From the NCBI GenBank assembly GCA_934454115.1, contig CAKSFQ010000024.1, positions 1 through 33,455 on the forward strand: a DNA stretch of 33,455 nt. Reading direction: 5' to 3'. Within the stretch, counting starts at the first letter, position 1. Every line of letters begins with the position of its first letter. The notes beneath the pieces are model-generated. The model was not told the origin of the DNA. It ran no database searches and saw only the letters and a list, made by a program, of their open reading frames with translations. Origin of the DNA: an uncultured Clostridia bacterium (GTDB taxonomy: Bacteria > Bacillota > Clostridia > Monoglobales > Monoglobaceae). The translations under genes were made by a program, and so were the position numbers. This document shows, one piece after another, positions 30,477-33,455 of this stretch.

Positions 30477-33353
30477 ATGAAAAAAACAAAACGGATTTTT
30501 GCTTCCGCGCTGGCGGCAATCATGGTCGCAACCTCAATGGTTGTTCCCGTGTTTGCGGATGAGGCAACGGCGGATACCAAAACAACAGCCGCAACATCGG
30601 AGGTATTTCCTGATGTTGCAAAGGACGCGGTTTATCTTACTTCGGTTGAAACACTGAACCTGATGGGCATCATTAAGGGGTATGAGGACGGCACCTTTGG
30701 CCCTTTGAAAAATGTGACCCGTGCGGAATTTACCGCAATGCTGATGAGAACCTTAAATTACGGATCGCTTGGTTCATCCAGTGCGGCGGCATTGCCTTTT
30801 ACGGATGTCGATGATAATAATTCCGATATTAACTGGGCAATCCCGAACATCAATACGGCTTATGACATGGGAATCATCAACGGTTATGAGGACGGCACCT
30901 TCCGCCCGAATGACAACGTTGCTTATGAAGAAGCCATCAAGATGATTGTCTGCACCCTGGGTTATACCGATATCAGTGTGGAGGGCACGCCGTGGTACAG
31001 CTTATACCTTTCTCAGGCAAAGAAGATCGGCATTACGGATGTCGCAGACAGACTGGGAAGCGCCGGAACGCCGGCCAGCCGTGCATGCATTGCGCAGATG
31101 CTGTACGATTCCCTGGAGGCAGAGATTGTTGAGCAGGGTAATGTTACAAAAAAGACCATTTTGACGGACTACCTGGGTTACATTAAGAGCACCGGTGTGG
31201 TTTCTTCAGACGGCGTAACCAGCCTGAGTGAGCCGGATGCGGATTTAAGAGACGATGAGGTGCAGATTAACGGGCAGGAGCCGGATGGCAGCTACGCAAC
31301 GTATACCTACAAGACCACCGATTCCAAGCTGAAAAATTACCTGGGCTATGAGATTGAGTATTATTATAAGAACAACGGTGCGGCGCTCAGAACGCTTGCC
31401 GTTTACGTACTGCGTCAGAACAGCACGCTGACCTTGAATGCCGACATGATTGAAGAGGGCACAAGCACGAATAATCAGATTCGTTACTATAAGAGCGATG
31501 CGGACAAGAATACCGTCTCCGTCTCGCTGGCGCCCGATAACGTTGTAATCTATAACGGAAAGCTGTACGGCCTGAACGGGACAAACAGTGCATTCAGCCT
31601 TGATATGATCCCGAAGGTTGGCACAATTACCCTGCTTGATTCCGATTCGGACGGCAAGTATGAGATCGTAAAGATCGAAAGCTATGAAATTTACTACGTT
31701 TCCAGTAAGGTTTCTGCGGAGTACTCCATCATTGATGATGTAACCCGCAGCGGCAATGATAAAAAGCTGATTCTGGATGTGAATGACAACGCGATTGACA
31801 CTAAGATTGTTAACACCAGCGGCAACGAGATCAATTATAGCGCGATTGCAACCGGCAACATTATCTGCCTGGCAAAGAGCAACCCGGCCAACGGCGGCAA
31901 GCAGGTGCAGACGGCGGTTGTTGTCAATGACAGCGTAACCGGAACGGTTACGGCGGTAGAGCCGGGCAAGTCCATGACGATTGCCGGCACCAAATACGAA
32001 TATTCTAAGGCTGCACCGTGGATCAGCGGCGCCAATACCAATCTGACCGAGCCGCAGTTGCAGGATTCCGGCACGTATTGCAAGGATATTAACGGCGACA
32101 TCGTTGCGTATAAAAAGAATGCGGTAACCGAGAATGTTTACTATGGTTATATCATGGGAATTGCAGATGCAAAAGGCGCGTTTGACGATGAAAAGTCGGT
32201 TCGGATTCTGACCCAAAGCGGCAGTGAAATTGAGGCCATTCTGCAAAAGAATGTACGTGTAGACAATGAATCTTGCACCGTTTCGGAAGCAATGACTGCG
32301 TTGCAGAAAGCAGCAGCAAATCAGAAAGAGGCTGACGCGGTTGGCGCTACGGTACATCAGACCATTAAGTACACTACCAAGACCTCCGGCGGCAAGACGG
32401 TTTTGGATAAGATCTATACCGCAACCGGGGCAGATAACGGCGCAGAGGTTGTTTCCAATGCGATTACCTATTACACGCCGTCTAATGGTCAGACGATGAA
32501 GTATGACAGCACCGCAAAGCAGTTGAAGGTGGGTAATGTCAGCGTTAACATCGGCAGCGCAACCATCTTTGTTGTGCCGAACAACCGCGGCGAGTATAAG
32601 AACTATAAAAAGGCAGGATTGTCTGCAACCTTTAAAAACGGTCAGTCTTATACGGTAGACCTCTTTGATGTCAGCAAGACCAATGCGGCAAAGGTGGTTG
32701 TATGCTACGGCGGAAATGCCAGCAGCGATGTTGACAGTCTGTCTGCGGTCAATGTATTGTCACAGGCTCCGGAGAGCAGAACCAATACAGATAACGGCGA
32801 TACCATGAACTACCTGACGGGATATAAGGCTTCTTACAGCAGTGCAAAGGGAACCTTGGGTACATGGCTTTCTGATGAGACGGAATATATTCCGCAGCTT
32901 GGCGATATTTTCCGCGCCGGTACGGACCGGGATGGCTTTGCAGTTGCCAAGGACAGAGATTTGCTCTACCGTGTCGGCGGATCGAATCGGTTTGGTATCA
33001 TCAAGGGCAACGGGAACTTCTATCAGGACGAATGTGCGATTATGCTGGGCAGCGTGATCGCAACCGATGATAATAGCATTTCCATTCTGCCGCAGCGTTT
33101 GGTGGAGGGCGATATCATTGGCAGCACGTCTGAGGCGATGAACTTTACCTTCTCGCAATTTAGCGGTGCGCGCGTGCTGCAATACGATGATGCCGGCAGA
33201 GAGCTGGTGATCAACGATGTATCGGATGATTATGAGGGCGTTTTAAAGGGTCTGGCAGGTTATAATGAGGGTCTGTCGAATCCGGATAAAGTGCTTCTGT
33301 ATATGCACAAAGGCTCTGTACGACTCTTCTGTGTGTTGGATAGCAAAGCATAA
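30477..33353 (+). CDS. Large SLH-domain cell-surface protein
   Basis: A protein of 958 residues with a signal peptide (cleavage after VFA at about 27) and three SLH repeats at about 43-95, 105-160 and 165-215. Typical lines are GIIKGYEDGTFGP, VTRAEFTAML and [15 protein letters not shown]. The remaining 740 residues are rich in Asn, Thr, Ser, Asp and Val with alternating polar and aliphatic stretches, consistent with beta-structured surface modules; no enzyme motif was recognised. GGAGG lies 9 bases before the ATG. The strong promoter and leader hairpin suggest abundant expression, possibly as an S-layer or major wall-bound protein. The gene is not truncated; the stop is at 33351-33353. Confidence 0.9.
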   Translation: MKKTKRIFASALAAIMVATSMVVPVFADEATADTKTTAATSEVFPDVAKDAVYLTSVETLNLMGIIKGYEDGTFGPLKNVTRAEFTAMLMRTLNYGSLGSSSAAALPFTDVDDNNSDINWAIPNINTAYDMGIINGYEDGTFRPNDNVAYEEAIKMIVCTLGYTDISVEGTPWYSLYLSQAKKIGITDVADRLGSAGTPASRACIAQMLYDSLEAEIVEQGNVTKKTILTDYLGYIKSTGVVSSDGVTSLSEPDADLRDDEVQINGQEPDGSYATYTYKTTDSKLKNYLGYEIEYYYKNNGAALRTLAVYVLRQNSTLTLNADMIEEGTSTNNQIRYYKSDADKNTVSVSLAPDNVVIYNGKLYGLNGTNSAFSLDMIPKVGTITLLDSDSDGKYEIVKIESYEIYYVSSKVSAEYSIIDDVTRSGNDKKLILDVNDNAIDTKIVNTSGNEINYSAIATGNIICLAKSNPANGGKQVQTAVVVNDSVTGTVTAVEPGKSMTIAGTKYEYSKAAPWISGANTNLTEPQLQDSGTYCKDINGDIVAYKKNAVTENVYYGYIMGIADAKGAFDDEKSVRILTQSGSEIEAILQKNVRVDNESCTVSEAMTALQKAAANQKEADAVGATVHQTIKYTTKTSGGKTVLDKIYTATGADNGAEVVSNAITYYTPSNGQTMKYDSTAKQLKVGNVSVNIGSATIFVVPNNRGEYKNYKKAGLSATFKNGQSYTVDLFDVSKTNAAKVVVCYGGNASSDVDSLSAVNVLSQAPESRTNTDNGDTMNYLTGYKASYSSAKGTLGTWLSDETEYIPQLGDIFRAGTDRDGFAVAKDRDLLYRVGGSNRFGIIKGNGNFYQDECAIMLGSVIATDDNSISILPQRLVEGDIIGSTSEAMNFTFSQFSGARVLQYDDAGRELVINDVSDDYEGVLKGLAGYNEGLSNPDKVLLYMHKGSVRLFCVLDSKA

Positions 33354-33455
33354 CTTAGAATGTGAAAGGGGCGCCGCGAAGGCCGCCACCGGACAAGGAA
33401 ACGTTGCCCTGAGAAACATCTTTTTTGCGAATCTCTGCGTTAAAAAAGTCTCGCA

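Noticed and set aside
31245..32357. A 370-codon minus-strand open frame inside the large SLH protein gene
   Set aside because: It is antisense to a well-supported gene, has no family resemblance, promoter or ribosome binding site, and its codon use mirrors the sense frame.
33354..33455. Tail of the window after the large SLH gene
   Set aside because: No clear terminator, promoter or gene start could be supported in the last 102 bases.

Overview
The window reads as chromosomal DNA of an anaerobic, spore-forming, Gram-positive Clostridia-type bacterium, perhaps Oscillospiraceae-like. The evidence is the gene set: a sporulation-type sigma-H, pta-ackA, Fhs, a flavodiiron protein, an ECF transporter core, S-layer-homology (SLH) surface proteins, near-consensus sigma-A promoters (TTGACA-17-TATAAT) and strong GGAGG ribosome binding sites. 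The genus assignment is inference only. No prophage, integrase, CRISPR array or complete insertion sequence was seen.

Layout. 1-248 (minus): tRNA-Asp and two identical tRNA-Val genes behind one strong promoter. 408-2242: hslO (minus) diverges from an SDR dehydrogenase (plus). 2318-2660: a structured non-coding stretch between convergent genes. 2697-7262 (minus): pta, ackA, sigH and an acyl-CoA ligase, probably one transcription unit that ties acetate metabolism to a sporulation sigma factor. 7486-9880 (plus): tmcAL, an acetate-using tRNA-modification enzyme divergent from pta, then a flavodiiron protein. 10084-11813 (minus): smpB, an alpha/beta hydrolase and ssrA (tmRNA), so both trans-translation partners share a locus. 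12066-23533 (plus): a long co-directional run of methyltransferase, ecfA1, ecfA2, ecfT, truA, a DUF5711-like membrane protein, a CvpA-family protein, rho, a polysaccharide deacetylase, asnA and fhs. 23674-26314 (plus): mnmG and a membrane-anchored protein of unknown function. 26593-27081 (minus): a SLOG/DUF1273 protein. 27565-33353 (plus): an SLH-amidase with a Pro/Thr linker, a U32-family protein and a 958-residue SLH surface protein.

The most unusual signal is a pair of related inverted-repeat elements, 14709-14850 (142 bp) and 26312-26588 (277 bp). They align along both arms and share a 17-base identical core. Each has perfect terminal inverted repeats, but the repeat sequence differs between copies: half of the first 14 stem positions differ, and every change is compensated at the other end. 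Both begin and end with TA, and both supply the stop codon of the gene on their left. One lies inside the ecfA2-ecfT operon; the other fills the gap between two convergent genes. A third structured region at 2318-2660 may be a distant relative. Other points for follow-up are a perfect orphan terminator at 27318-27352 with no gene upstream on its strand, a terminator directly in front of the acyl-CoA ligase, and a 13-bp palindrome in the pta/tmcAL divergent promoter region.
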